Below the pieces are notes generated by a model. The model was given only the letters and a program-made list of their open reading frames with translations, did no database searches and was not told the origin of the DNA. Position numbers and translations under genes: made by a program. 64,000 nucleotides of DNA from Candidatus Gordonibacter avicola (GTDB taxonomy: Bacteria; Actinomycetota; Coriobacteriia; Coriobacteriales; Eggerthellaceae), in assembly GCA_019113915.1 (NCBI GenBank), contig DXGM01000010.1, forward strand, positions 38,748 to 102,747, in the 5' to 3' direction. Below, in pieces: positions 24,691 to 33,393 of this stretch. Each line of letters starts with the position of its first letter. Within the stretch, counting starts at the first letter, position 1.

Positions 24691-27057
24691 TCACAGGCAG
24701 AAGCAGGGACAGATGCCACCCGGAGCGCTCGCGCTTCCGTTATTGCTGGGGTTACCATCATGGATCACACGGAAGAAATGGGTATCAGTATCAGGGAAAA
24801 TGGAACGCTCCCACCAGAGAACCGGTGTCTTTGGATCGGACTGATATCCTTTTATCAGGTTCGGATTTGGTCCATAGTTGTTCTCAACTTTGCCCACCCA
24901 GTATTCGTACTGCTTTCCTTCACCAGCCAGCCATTCCTTCAGCAGCCAGCGACTGTCTACCGAACCCGTCAGCTCAAAATAACTCGCAAGGAAAAGCTTA
25001 TCGTTCGAGGTGCGCAAACCATCGGTGGTCATGTTTCTTTCAAATCCATATTCTTTGACGACAGGCTCAATCACCTCTTGCAAATCGGACGGAACCATCG
25101 CCCAAATCTCCCCTTCGTTCATACTTATTCTCAATTCGGCCGTTCCCCAGCCGCCTTCACTCACGTTTTCAGCCTTCATTCGGTACTCACTATTCAACAG
25201 ATTCGTGAACTGGAATGTGAGACCTGCGGTTCCTGTACCGCTTGCTTTCTTGTCGTGGTTAACGCCAATCACGCGCACGTCGTAGTACGTTTCGCCCCAT
25301 TTCGTCCGACAGGTATACGCGGTTTCGTCAGCAACATAGCCGTCGTATAGAGCGCGATAGATAGACTGCTCACCCTTCGCCGACAGGTCATTTGCGTGAG
25401 TTTTGACCTCGGCCAGGCTGTACACCATGCCACTTTTGTTGTCCTTGAGATAGAAGTTGTCGTCTTCCTTACCCTGACCAGGAACAAGTTCGAACAAGCA
25501 AGAAACAGTAGCAAGCGGCAGCACGCTCATGCCGTTGTCGGCAATCCCCTCTTTCACCTCGGCATTGTCGAGGTTCAGGCGGTAGGTGCAAGCTAATTTA
25601 TTGTTTGCCTCCATGGCAAAGGCACTACGATCGGAAGCCGCCACTTCTACCTGATCGTTATAGCCAAAGTCCACCACTTTCGAGATGTCACTGCTGGGAT
25701 AGACGCTGAACAATTTCTGAGTGTCAAGCGTAGGCGCTGACGCCTTTGCTTGCAGCACCTGATCAATACCTTTATTAGTGCTGGTGACACTTGCGAGTCT
25801 CACCGCATTGCGCCCTGTGTTTTCAAAATAACCCGTCGAGACAATGCTTTTAGCAGGATTTGCTATGTCGTAGCCGTTGCCATCGCCGAAGGTGACAGCG
25901 AGAGGTGCCGTCACACTGATAGGAGCGAAAGTACTGCGCGCATTCGCGAGGTAGACTCCAGGGAGCAGTTTCGCTGTTTCGCGAATTTGGGAGGTGGCGA
26001 GTGGTGTTGCGTTATCGGAGTTCGCTGGAGTTGCGCTTGGCTGTTTCGCCACCGCGGCGCTTGGCTCAGCTGGTTCGCCGGGCGTGACGAAACGCGAAAA
26101 GCCCGCGGCTTCCCATACGGCCTTGTGCGCTGCGGCGTCTTCTGTTTCGGTCACCGTTATCACAGCTGTCTTCGCCGCTTTTTCGAATGCGTCGTCCGCT
26201 ATTTCGGACACGCGGCCGAGCACGTTTACGGACTCAACCGCACAGCCGGCAAACGCCTGAGGGGCGATAGATTCCACGCTTACGGGAAGCACCACGTTCT
26301 TACCAGCGGCCGGCAGACACGCAATCAGGGACTTTCCGTTTTTCGTACACAAAAGTCCTTCATGCGAAGAGAGTGCGGCGCTGCCCTCTCCAACTTCGAC
26401 GGTGAGCAGGCTTCCGCACCGGGAAAATACGGAAGCAGGGACAAGGGCCGTCTGGTCGGGTATGAGGGCAGCGCCCTCCTTGCTCGGCGGAATGAGCAGG
26501 AGCTGGGAGTAGTCATGGGTAAACAGCATGCCATCGAAAGAGGCGAGGTGCTTGTTATCAGGGGAAACGAGAATGCGCGTGAGGGTTGAACAATCCGACA
26601 GCGCTTCGTCGGCAATTTCCTCGATGGATGCGGGAAGGGAAATTGAGGTAACGTGTGTGTTGGCAAACAAGTCGGCAGCCTTTTCGTCGGCCGAGCCGTT
26701 TGCATTGGGGGCGCCGATGCGCATTACGGAGTAGGAATCGGCGCCGCTTGTCACGCGCGCGGGTACCACCACGTCACCTGTGGGCGCTTCGCCATACCAG
26801 CCAACGAGAGCAACCGACGTACCACCTGGCATAATGCGGAAGACCAAGCCATCGACATACAGTTCACCGACAGCAGGTCGAGGATTCTGCGACAGCGGAA
26901 CACTTGCCACTGCCTGTGTTTGGGCTGCACTTTCGCCGGACTTCACAGACGCAGCAGCGACGCTTCCTCCACCGTAGAAAGCAACCACAAAGGCAAGAGC
27001 AACGAACAACGACACCACACGTCCACCGGAGATGCAACGTTGAGTATTCGCTTTCAT
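24691..27057 (-). CDS. BspA-like leucine-rich repeat surface protein
   Basis: A 788-residue exported protein with a signal peptide (VVSLFVALAFVVAFYGGGSVAAA). Residues about 90-310 are BspA-type (LRR_5) repeats such as ITSISLPASIEEIADEALSDC. The last 250 residues, with WGETYYDVRVIGVNHD and a closing WWERS...FFRVIHDG, resemble the DUF6273 domain of Coriobacteriia and Firmicutes surface proteins. The C-terminal CPCFCL is odd for a secreted protein; no LPxTG is present. The ATG at 27057 has AAGGAG 6 nt upstream. Base composition is lower in GC than the neighbours. Divergent from the XRE gene, with two operators in between. Confidence 0.75.
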   Translation of the reverse strand: MKANTQRCISGGRVVSLFVALAFVVAFYGGGSVAAASVKSGESAAQTQAVASVPLSQNPRPAVGELYVDGLVFRIMPGGTSVALVGWYGEAPTGDVVVPARVTSGADSYSVMRIGAPNANGSADEKAADLFANTHVTSISLPASIEEIADEALSDCSTLTRILVSPDNKHLASFDGMLFTHDYSQLLLIPPSKEGAALIPDQTALVPASVFSRCGSLLTVEVGEGSAALSSHEGLLCTKNGKSLIACLPAAGKNVVLPVSVESIAPQAFAGCAVESVNVLGRVSEIADDAFEKAAKTAVITVTETEDAAAHKAVWEAAGFSRFVTPGEPAEPSAAVAKQPSATPANSDNATPLATSQIRETAKLLPGVYLANARSTFAPISVTAPLAVTFGDGNGYDIANPAKSIVSTGYFENTGRNAVRLASVTSTNKGIDQVLQAKASAPTLDTQKLFSVYPSSDISKVVDFGYNDQVEVAASDRSAFAMEANNKLACTYRLNLDNAEVKEGIADNGMSVLPLATVSCLFELVPGQGKEDDNFYLKDNKSGMVYSLAEVKTHANDLSAKGEQSIYRALYDGYVADETAYTCRTKWGETYYDVRVIGVNHDKKASGTGTAGLTFQFTNLLNSEYRMKAENVSEGGWGTAELRISMNEGEIWAMVPSDLQEVIEPVVKEYGFERNMTTDGLRTSNDKLFLASYFELTGSVDSRWLLKEWLAGEGKQYEYWVGKVENNYGPNPNLIKGYQSDPKTPVLWWERSIFPDTDTHFFRVIHDGNPSNNGSASAPGGICPCFCL

Positions 27058-27088
27058 AATCGCTCCTTTTACGCCGTGCTTTGTTCGG

Positions 27089-27142
27089 TTTTGTCCGCAA
27101 TAGTGAACAAAACAACTGTTTTTGTCCGCTATAGCGGATATT
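27089..27142. promoter_or_regulatory. paired operators between the surface operon and the XRE gene
   Basis: Two related inverted repeats. Site 1 (27089-27112) has TTTTGTCCGC opposite GTGAACAAAA; site 2 (27120-27142) has TTTTGTCCGC and contains the perfect palindrome TCCGCTATAGCGGA. The identical left arms start 31 bp apart, three helical turns. The position between the divergent genes suggests binding by the XRE protein and control of both directions. Confidence 0.6.
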
Positions 27143-27253
27143 TTCGCCGTAATGAGGAGTGCTGTCAACTCCATTTACCGTTTTTAGGATTAATTCAGGC
27201 GCACGACTTGAAACATTTTTAGTGCTTTTCGATAAGAAGCGAGGTACCTACCT

Positions 27254-27556
27254 ATGAGTATATCCGACTCGCTGAACAAAATATTTTATGAGCGCGACTT
27301 GACTCAGGCTGACCTGTGCCGGATGTCGGGCGTCACTTCAAGCACGATATCGGACTATGTTTCAGGGAGGAAAGAGCCTTCTCTTCCGAAGGCCATTGCC
27401 ATTGCTGATGCGCTGGGCATTTCGCTTGACGAACTGGCTGGACGTCCGACGCAAATCTCACTTGAGCGGAAACTTATCAACAACTTCCGCGCGCTTAAAC
27501 CCGAAGGGCAAGAAGTGCTGGTTACTATCGCGAAGGCGCTGCGTTCGGTGTACTGA
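27254..27556 (+). CDS. XRE family DNA-binding regulator
   Basis: A 100-residue protein consisting of one helix-turn-helix domain: LTQADLCRMSGVTSSTISDYVSGRKEPSLPKAIAIADALG, residues about 17-57, followed by a short helical tail. The ATG has GAGG about 10 nt upstream. It is divergent from the surface-protein operon and likely binds the two operators at 27089-27142, repressing its own gene and the operon. Confidence 0.85.
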   Translation: MSISDSLNKIFYERDLTQADLCRMSGVTSSTISDYVSGRKEPSLPKAIAIADALGISLDELAGRPTQISLERKLINNFRALKPEGQEVLVTIAKALRSVY

Positions 27557-27673
27557 TTTCTGCTTGGACTCCGCCGCAAGGCCGCTTCCCCTTTACGTGC
27601 TCACTACGCGAAACGGTATGAGTAATATATTCTACCTATTTATATAGTTGGTGCGTCACACTTTTTACAGCCT

Positions 27674-27744
27674 GTTCGCGCGGAGCGCGAAGCGCAGATC
27701 ATGGTTGTGTTCTCCGCCTTTGGCGGAGAGGGCGCTTCGTGAAC
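27674..27744 (+). repeat. dispersed repeat family 3, copy 1
   Basis: About 70 bp shared with 63847-63920: GTTCGCGC-GAGCGCGAA-type palindrome, then the hairpin TTCTCCGCC-TTT-GGCGGAGAG and GGCGCTTCGTGAA. It lies in the 435-bp gene-free stretch 27557-27991, which also contains a family 2 copy and a partial one. Confidence 0.65.
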
Positions 27745-27789
27745 TGAACCCCTACGTGGATTACCTTTTTAGTTAGGTTTATCGTACAT

Positions 27790-27866
27790 GGATGAGCCCT
27801 CGTCATAGTGGTAAAGAGGGCGGTCACCTTGTGGCGTATTCGCTAGCGCGAAGCGCGTCACACCCT
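27790..27866 (-). repeat. dispersed repeat family 2, reverse copy
   Basis: On the minus strand it reads GTGTGACGCGCTTCGCGCT and then TACGCCACAAG, matching the copies at 58751 and 63711. The downstream stem here is GCCCTC/GAGGGC, a different sequence that still pairs. A partial copy (AAGTGTGACGC, minus strand) is at 27654-27664. Confidence 0.6.
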
Positions 27867-27991
27867 TGCGTCAAAGTAAAACCCCTGGATCAACTTTTTA
27901 TCGAATCATGAAATGCCTGAACGCTGGCGTGGGGGTGTTTCTATACTGGTACGCGCTTTGCTGACCGGCTCGTATTCAAGGAGAACGACCC

Positions 27992-29299
27992 ATGTTCGCA
28001 CTTCGCTTTTCGCGGTCGCGCGTGTGCCGCACGTTACCCGGTGGCACAGCGCTGTTCGGCCTTGTGCTGACAGCCGTTTTGCTGACGCTGCCGCTTGCGT
28101 CGGGATGCAGCGCATCGCCCAGCCCCAGCGCGCCGGAACAGCCGGAAAGCGAATTCAACCAGGTAGATGACACGTACGAGGACACAACTCCCGAAAAGCC
28201 AGACGCCCCCGACGCCACACAGCCCACCGACCCCGCCTCAAACCTCGACAAACAGGTCGCCGAAAAGGTGGCCGGGCTCACGCTGGAACAAAAGGTGGCA
28301 CAACTCTTCGTAGTGCCGCCCGAGGCCATCACCGGCGTTGGCACCGCCACGCAGGCCGGGCCCGCCACCGAAGCCGCGCTCGCACAATACCCGGTAGGCG
28401 GCCTCGTGTACTTCCAGAAAAACCTGCTCGACCCCGCTCAAACGAAGGAGCTCACCGCCAACTCGCAGCGCTACGCGCAGGAGGCGTGCGGGTTGCCGCT
28501 GTTCATAGGCGTGGACGAGGAAGGCGGCACGGTGGCGCGCGTCGGCGGCAACCCCGGCTTCGCGGTGGAGAACCCGGGTAACATGGCCGACGTGGGCGCA
28601 ACGGGCGACACCGACCAGGCGCGCACCGTGGCGGCAAACATCGGCAGCTACTTGAGCGACCTCGGCTTCAACCTGGACTTCGCGCCCGACGCCGACATAT
28701 GCGGCGACCCCGCCACTGACGTGATGGCGCTGCGCTCGTTCGGCACCGACCCCAACCTGGTGGGACGCATGGTAGCAGCCCAGGTGGAAGGCTTCACGAG
28801 CGCGGGCATGCTGTGCTCCGCGAAACACTTCCCCGGCATTGGCGGGCTTTCCGTCGACAGCCACGAGTGCGCTATCGTAAACAACAAATCACTTGATGAC
28901 CTGCGCACACACGAACTGGTGCCGTTCAAAGCAGCCATCGACGCAGGCGTGCCCCTAATCATGGTGGGCCACCTCACGCTGCCCGCCATCACCGGCGACA
29001 ACGTGCCCGCCTCGCTGAACCCCGCCATCATCAACGGCATCCTGCGCGATGAACTGGGTTATCAGGGGCTCGTCATCACCGACTCCCTAGGCATGGGAGC
29101 CGTCGACGGCGTCTGCACGCCCGACCAGGCGGGCGTCACCGCCGTGCGCTCTGGCGCCGACCTCGTGCTCATGCCCGCCGACTTCCTTGCTGCCTACGAG
29201 GGCCTGCTCACCGCCGTGCGCACCGGCGACATTCCCGAATCCCGCATCGACGAATCACTCACGCGCATTGTGAAGGCAAAGCTGGAATTTCTAGTTTGA
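27992..29299 (+). CDS. glycoside hydrolase family 3 lipoprotein (NagZ-like)
   Basis: A 435-residue exported lipoprotein. A hydrophobic signal ends in the lipobox LASGC with Cys39, followed by a Pro/Glu/Ser-rich linker to about residue 85 and a GH3 catalytic domain. The NagZ-type motif KHFPGIGGLSVDSH keeps the Asp-Ser-His catalytic dyad, although the usual His or Asn after PG is Ile. The nucleophile is expected in VITDSLGM. The family removes N-acetylglucosamine from muropeptides, so a role in cell-wall turnover is likely. The ATG has AAGGAGAA about 7 nt upstream. Confidence 0.85.
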   Translation: MFALRFSRSRVCRTLPGGTALFGLVLTAVLLTLPLASGCSASPSPSAPEQPESEFNQVDDTYEDTTPEKPDAPDATQPTDPASNLDKQVAEKVAGLTLEQKVAQLFVVPPEAITGVGTATQAGPATEAALAQYPVGGLVYFQKNLLDPAQTKELTANSQRYAQEACGLPLFIGVDEEGGTVARVGGNPGFAVENPGNMADVGATGDTDQARTVAANIGSYLSDLGFNLDFAPDADICGDPATDVMALRSFGTDPNLVGRMVAAQVEGFTSAGMLCSAKHFPGIGGLSVDSHECAIVNNKSLDDLRTHELVPFKAAIDAGVPLIMVGHLTLPAITGDNVPASLNPAIINGILRDELGYQGLVITDSLGMGAVDGVCTPDQAGVTAVRSGADLVLMPADFLAAYEGLLTAVRTGDIPESRIDESLTRIVKAKLEFLV

Positions 29300-29382
29300 C
29301 ACATGCGAGATTAGTCCGGCCCGATACCTCAAGTTACCCACGCCCTCACGTGGGCGAGCACACCTACTCACGGCCGAATAGG

Positions 29383-30003
29383 CTACTTCCGCGCGCGCAC
29401 GATACAGGCATGATTGCCAGCATTTTCCCAGGCCACGGTTGAGAACCAGCGACCGAGAATGCGCTCGAATTCGCGGCGGGAATACATGCGCACGTCTCCT
29501 TCGCTCGAATACGGGATGAAGGCGTTCATGAGAGCGCGGGCCGGCGCGGGGAGCGCGGCATCGCCCACCACCAAAAGACCGCCGGGGCGCAGCACGCGCC
29601 ACATTTCGAACGATGCCTTCTCCGGGTCGGGATAGTGGTGGAAGGAGTCGTTGCAGTAGGCGGCGTCGAACGATTCGTCGCGAAACGGCAGACGGTCGCT
29701 GTCACCTTCCACCACCTGCGCTCGTTCGCCGAAGCTCTGCAGGTTGATGCGCGCCTGCGCCACCATGTTCGGCGCAAGATCGAGGCCGGTCACGCGGCTC
29801 AGCGGCCGCTGCTCCAACACGAGCCGCGCGAGCGCACCCGTGCCGCACCCCACATCAAGCAACTCGCCCGCCTCCGGCACATCCGCGAGCGCCGCTACCA
29901 CCTGCGGATAAAGCCGCCGCGCATGCGCCCCCTGCATGGTGGTGTCATAGGTGGTCGCCTGCGCATTAAAGGTAGCGCGTGACTTCTCTTTGTATTCGTT
30001 CAT
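29383..30003 (-). CDS. class I SAM-dependent methyltransferase
   Basis: A 206-residue methyltransferase of the Methyltransf_11 type. The SAM-binding motif I is LLDVGCGTGALA near residues 48-59, acidic motif VTGLDLAPNMV near 71-81, and a post-motif AYCNDSFHHYPDPEKA near 115-130. The substrate is unknown. The ATG at 30003 has GAAAGGAA upstream; a longer form starting 8 codons earlier runs into that ribosome-binding site. It is downstream of the TetR gene but separated by a terminator. Confidence 0.85.
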   Translation of the reverse strand: MNEYKEKSRATFNAQATTYDTTMQGAHARRLYPQVVAALADVPEAGELLDVGCGTGALARLVLEQRPLSRVTGLDLAPNMVAQARINLQSFGERAQVVEGDSDRLPFRDESFDAAYCNDSFHHYPDPEKASFEMWRVLRPGGLLVVGDAALPAPARALMNAFIPYSSEGDVRMYSRREFERILGRWFSTVAWENAGNHACIVRARK

Positions 30004-30044
30004 CGGGTGATTCCTTTCATTAAACACTGTTCAATCGTAAGTCC

Positions 30045-30073
30045 AAAATAAGCCCGGCCACAACAACCGGGCT
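30045..30073 (-). terminator. intrinsic terminator between the TetR and methyltransferase genes
   Basis: On the minus strand AGCCCGG pairs with CCGGGCT across a 9-nt loop and is followed by TATTTT. Upstream, 30085-30180 is a CAA/AAC-rich low-complexity stretch with AACAACTGCA repeated twice; no gene is seen there. Confidence 0.7.
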
Positions 30074-30283
30074 GTCCAACCAAAAATGACAACACGTGAA
30101 ACAAGTCCAACAACAAGCAAATACAACAGTCGAAACAACTGCAGCAACCGTAACAACTGCAACAAGTGAAACAAGTGAAGCGATTAAAAAATTGAGTTCA
30201 ACAAAACAATCGCACTCAAAATTTGGCGTTCCCTTTTCGAAAGCATTCAAAACATGAATGCCGCGCGAGGCGAAGGGCCCGAA

Positions 30284-30299
30284 TGTTTCACGTGAAACA
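30284..30299. other. parS centromere site 1 (perfect)
   Basis: TGTTTCACGTGAAACA, an exact match to the 16-bp parS consensus bound by ParB/Spo0J. A degenerate half-site (CACGTGAAACA) lies at about 30086. Confidence 0.92.
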
Positions 30300-30309
30300 T
30301 TCGTACGGT

Positions 30310-30900
30310 TTACTGCGGTGGTGAAGCTTCCACCTGGGATTTCAGCAGCGTTTCCACGTACTCGCGCAGGCGGGCGAGTTTCTTCTCGTCGATGTCTTCG
30401 TGAGCCGACATGATGCCCACGTGCCCGTACAGCAGAAAACTCGCAAGCGTCTCCGGGTCGCGCACCGCAAGCCCCTCGCGGCGACGCGCTTGCTCCAGCG
30501 CAGCCACCAGGTGCGGCTGCACGTGTGCGCACAGCTGCAACGCCAACTGGCGATGGAACCCCTCGTTGCCCTGCCGATGGAAGAAGTCGCGGTAGCGCAG
30601 TGGCTCCTCGTTCGCCACCCCCTCGTACAGAGCCTCGATTTTTTGGCGAAAGTCCAGGTCGGTTGAGCGAAGTGTACGCACAAATTCCGCCGTAAGGTCT
30701 TCCACATAGGTTGCCATAGCCTCGTCGAACAGCTTCTGCTTCGAGTCGAAGTAGTGGTACACCAGCCCCGGCGTGATGCCCATATGCTTGGCAATATCCC
30801 GCAGCGACGTAGCGTGGAAGCCGCGCTCCGCGAATAGCTGCATAGCGGTATCCAGAATTTCGCGCTTGCGATCGTCCGGCGCCTTCACAATACGCACCAC
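30310..30900 (-). CDS. TetR/AcrR family transcriptional regulator 1
   Basis: A 196-residue repressor. The N-terminal helix-turn-helix is KREILDTAMQLFAERGFHATSLRDIAKHMGITPGLVYHYF, residues about 12-51; the ligand-binding domain follows. The start is GTG (30900, or GTG one codon later) with AAGGAGG upstream. It lies 80 bp downstream of the MFS exporter gene on the same strand, so it may be the last gene of that operon. Confidence 0.9.
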   Translation of the reverse strand: MVRIVKAPDDRKREILDTAMQLFAERGFHATSLRDIAKHMGITPGLVYHYFDSKQKLFDEAMATYVEDLTAEFVRTLRSTDLDFRQKIEALYEGVANEEPLRYRDFFHRQGNEGFHRQLALQLCAHVQPHLVAALEQARRREGLAVRDPETLASFLLYGHVGIMSAHEDIDEKKLARLREYVETLLKSQVEASPPQ

Positions 30901-30980
30901 GCGTGCCTCCTTTTCCCCTGCCTCTTTTCGTCGATGCGGTCATCGTACATCTTTATTGAACGAACGTCAATGAACGATGT

Positions 30981-32303
30981 TTAATCGACAAGTTTGACCG
31001 GTGTAGTTGGTGTAACCTGCGCAGCCTGAGCGTCCAATGCAGCGTGCCCATCCTGCTCCGCCGCAATCTCACGCAAACCGCGGCTGAGTACGCGCCATGT
31101 CGCCAGGCCAATCACAAACGACACCACCGCAGTGCCCAGCGCCACGGGCACCACATTGCCGCGTAGGGCATCGAACAGGCCGCCGTAGACGAGTTGCCCC
31201 ACGGGCTGCGCGCAGTTCGCGAGCGACATTGCCAGCGCGATCACCTTCCCCACCAGGTGACCCGGTGTTTCCAGCTGCACGAACGAGATGGACTGGATGC
31301 TGAACATGGTGGCGCACGCCATGCACACGAACAGGCTGGTCACGAAGATGCCGTACGCGAGCAGCGGATCCATCGGCACGCCCAGCACCACCGCCATCGG
31401 CAGCAGTGCCGCGGCCGCCAGCAGCAACAGCAGCCCTGCGCGTTCAAGCTTGAGACGCTTCGCCAGCACGCCCACTGTGATGCCACCAGCTAGTCCGCCA
31501 AGCGCCAGCACACCTTCGGCAAAACCCATGTACTGGTTCGGCAGCCCTAGAATCTGGGTGACCGTAACGGGCGCGCCGATGAGGATAAACGCGGTCAGCG
31601 TGACGTTGATTCCTGCCACCAGCAGGATGACTTTGAGGATGACGGGCCGGTCGTGGCGCAGGAAGGCGAAACTTTCGGCGATGTCGCGCACCACCGTGCG
31701 GATCACACCCACGTCGCTGCGTTCGATAGCGTCGCGCGGGATGCGCACGAACAGCACGATGAGTGTGGCCGACAGCGCGAACGCCGCGCCCGACACAACC
31801 ACCACCGGTTCGATGCCGAAGAGGCCGAACACCATGCCGCCAATCACCGGCCCAACGAGTCCCGACAGCGCGCTGATCTGACTCACGATGGCCGTGGCGC
31901 GCACGATGCTCTCGCGCGGCACGATGAACGGCACCGCCGCCTGCACCGTCGGCTGGTACACACTTTGTGCGGTGTACAGGATGATGAGCGCACAGACGGA
32001 CAGAGCGATGATGTCGATGACCCCTTCGAACGCGAGATACGCGGCGCAGGTCAGGGCCAGCAGCACGTCAAGCGAGGCCATGATGCGTTTCTTGTTCACG
32101 CGGTCGGCCGCCACCCTGCCGATAGGCGTCAGCACAATGTAGGGAATCCACGCCGCAGCCGCCACCGCCCCCATGAGCGCCGCCGACCCCGTAAGGTTCA
32201 GCACATAAAGCGGCAGCGCAAACCGCAGCACCGCGTCGCCGAACAGCGACGCAATCTGCACGATGACTACCGAGATGAACGAACGATTGAGCAGTGATGC
32301 CAT
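30981..32303 (-). CDS. MFS exporter (MFS_3/macrolide-efflux-like)
   Basis: A 440-residue, 12-helix major facilitator protein that starts SVVIVQIASLFGDAVLRFALPLYVLNLTGSAALMG, the usual opening of the MFS_3 drug or siderophore efflux group. ADRVNKKRIM near residue 68-77 corresponds to the MFS loop 2-3 motif. TetR genes lie on both sides, typical of an inducible exporter. The ATG has GAAAGGAAAG 6 nt upstream, and an inverted-repeat operator lies 21 bp before the start. Confidence 0.82.
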   Translation of the reverse strand: MASLLNRSFISVVIVQIASLFGDAVLRFALPLYVLNLTGSAALMGAVAAAAWIPYIVLTPIGRVAADRVNKKRIMASLDVLLALTCAAYLAFEGVIDIIALSVCALIILYTAQSVYQPTVQAAVPFIVPRESIVRATAIVSQISALSGLVGPVIGGMVFGLFGIEPVVVVSGAAFALSATLIVLFVRIPRDAIERSDVGVIRTVVRDIAESFAFLRHDRPVILKVILLVAGINVTLTAFILIGAPVTVTQILGLPNQYMGFAEGVLALGGLAGGITVGVLAKRLKLERAGLLLLLAAAALLPMAVVLGVPMDPLLAYGIFVTSLFVCMACATMFSIQSISFVQLETPGHLVGKVIALAMSLANCAQPVGQLVYGGLFDALRGNVVPVALGTAVVSFVIGLATWRVLSRGLREIAAEQDGHAALDAQAAQVTPTTPVKLVD

Positions 32304-32323
32304 GATGCTTTCCTTTCTTTTAT

Positions 32324-32342
32324 CATACCTTTGGTTGGTATG
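32324..32342. promoter_or_regulatory. TetR-type operator before the MFS exporter
   Basis: CATACC and GGTATG flank 7 bp. A related palindrome, ACATACC-AAC-GGTATGT, lies at 33292-33308 upstream of the second TetR gene, so both are likely bound by the same repressor. Confidence 0.6.
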
Positions 32343-32440
32343 TATTTAGGTTAAAAAAGATGCCCGCGAGGGCGAGCGACACTCCATGCCCGTGAGTCTA
32401 CGAAAGCACGCGCGGACAACGGCAACAGCGAACGTACAAA

Positions 32441-32456
32441 TGTTTCACGTGAAACA
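32441..32456. other. parS centromere site 2 (perfect)
   Basis: A second exact TGTTTCACGTGAAACA, in the gap between the MFS exporter and TetR 2. Confidence 0.92.
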
Positions 32457-32496
32457 TTCCGGGCGGGTAACCGGGCGACGAAGCCACGCCACGCCC

Positions 32497-33189
32497 CTAC
32501 CCCTTCGCGGCGTCCACGTTCCTCACCTCCTTGAAGCGGGCGTGGAACCGGCGGCGATAGGCTTCCAACACTTCGCCGAGGCCGTTTTCCTCCAGCGACA
32601 GGCCCAGCGCCTTCACCATATCCAGGTAGAAATCCACGCGCGTCCGCAGCTCCTCGGCAGTGCAGGAGCGGAACATCGGACTGGCCCAGAGGTTCGCCAC
32701 CAGCACGATGACCTCGCTAAACTCCTTGGGGTGGTCGGTGCAAATGCTGCCGTCGCGCACGCCTTCCTCCACGATGGGCAGCACGAACAGCGGCACAGCT
32801 TCCTCAAATATCGATTGGTATTGCAGGCCAAGCAAGCGCGAATTTTTTACCGGGTCGACGTCGGGAGCAATGTCGGCCCACATTTCCATCTGCGGTCCCG
32901 ACACCGACGCTTCGAACAGCGCTTGTAGCTTTTGTGCGCCGTTCATGCGGCCGTCGTCACGAATGCGGGCCATCTCTTGGTACAGCCCCGCGTTCTCGCG
33001 GTCGAGCGCGGCCGAGAGAATGTCTTCCTTTGACTTGAAGTGGTGATACACCGCACCCTTCGTGAGTCCGCCCAGGCCGTCGATGATATCCTGAATGCTT
33101 GTATTGTCGTAGCCCTTCTCGTAGAAAAGCTTGAGCGCCACATCGAGAATGCGGTTCACCGTTTCCTCAGGATGCTTATTACGCGCCAT
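32497..33189 (-). CDS. TetR family transcriptional regulator 2
   Basis: A 230-residue repressor. Helix-turn-helix: VNRILDVALKLFYEKGYDNTSIQDIIDGLGGLTKGAVYHHF, residues about 10-50. The ATG at 33189 is supported by GAAAGGGG upstream; two in-frame starts further up lack a ribosome-binding site. Palindromes with CATACC/GGTATG arms occur both before this gene (33292) and before the downstream MFS gene (32324), so it probably represses both. Confidence 0.9.
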   Translation of the reverse strand: MARNKHPEETVNRILDVALKLFYEKGYDNTSIQDIIDGLGGLTKGAVYHHFKSKEDILSAALDRENAGLYQEMARIRDDGRMNGAQKLQALFEASVSGPQMEMWADIAPDVDPVKNSRLLGLQYQSIFEEAVPLFVLPIVEEGVRDGSICTDHPKEFSEVIVLVANLWASPMFRSCTAEELRTRVDFYLDMVKALGLSLEENGLGEVLEAYRRRFHARFKEVRNVDAAKG

Positions 33190-33249
33190 GGGCAGCGCCC
33201 CTTTCATTATTTCATCGCGCTTCAAACGTGCATTCAAAAAACGAACTGA

Positions 33250-33265
33250 TATTTCACGTGAAACA
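33250..33265. other. parS-like site 3 (15 of 16)
   Basis: TATTTCACGTGAAACA differs from consensus parS only at position 2. It is the third site within 3 kb. Confidence 0.8.
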
Positions 33266-33291
33266 TTCGGCCCACCGCACGCGAGCCATTA

Positions 33292-33308
33292 ACATACCAA
33301 CGGTATGT
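33292..33308. promoter_or_regulatory. TetR-type operator upstream of TetR 2
   Basis: ACATACC-AAC-GGTATGT, two perfect 7-bp arms, about 103 bp upstream of the TetR 2 start codon and 27 bp from the parS-like site. It may also affect the divergent M50 gene. Confidence 0.6.
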
Positions 33309-33393
33309 ATCTTAGCGCGCCTCCCCGCCCCTGACAAGAGGTCACTATGGAATAATGGAAGCGGACACATTCCCCCGTTTCAAAGGACCACTA

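Noticed and set aside
30085..30180. CAA/AAC-rich repeats as a possible CRISPR or iteron array
   Set aside because: Units are short and irregular, without constant spacers; best described as low-complexity sequence.
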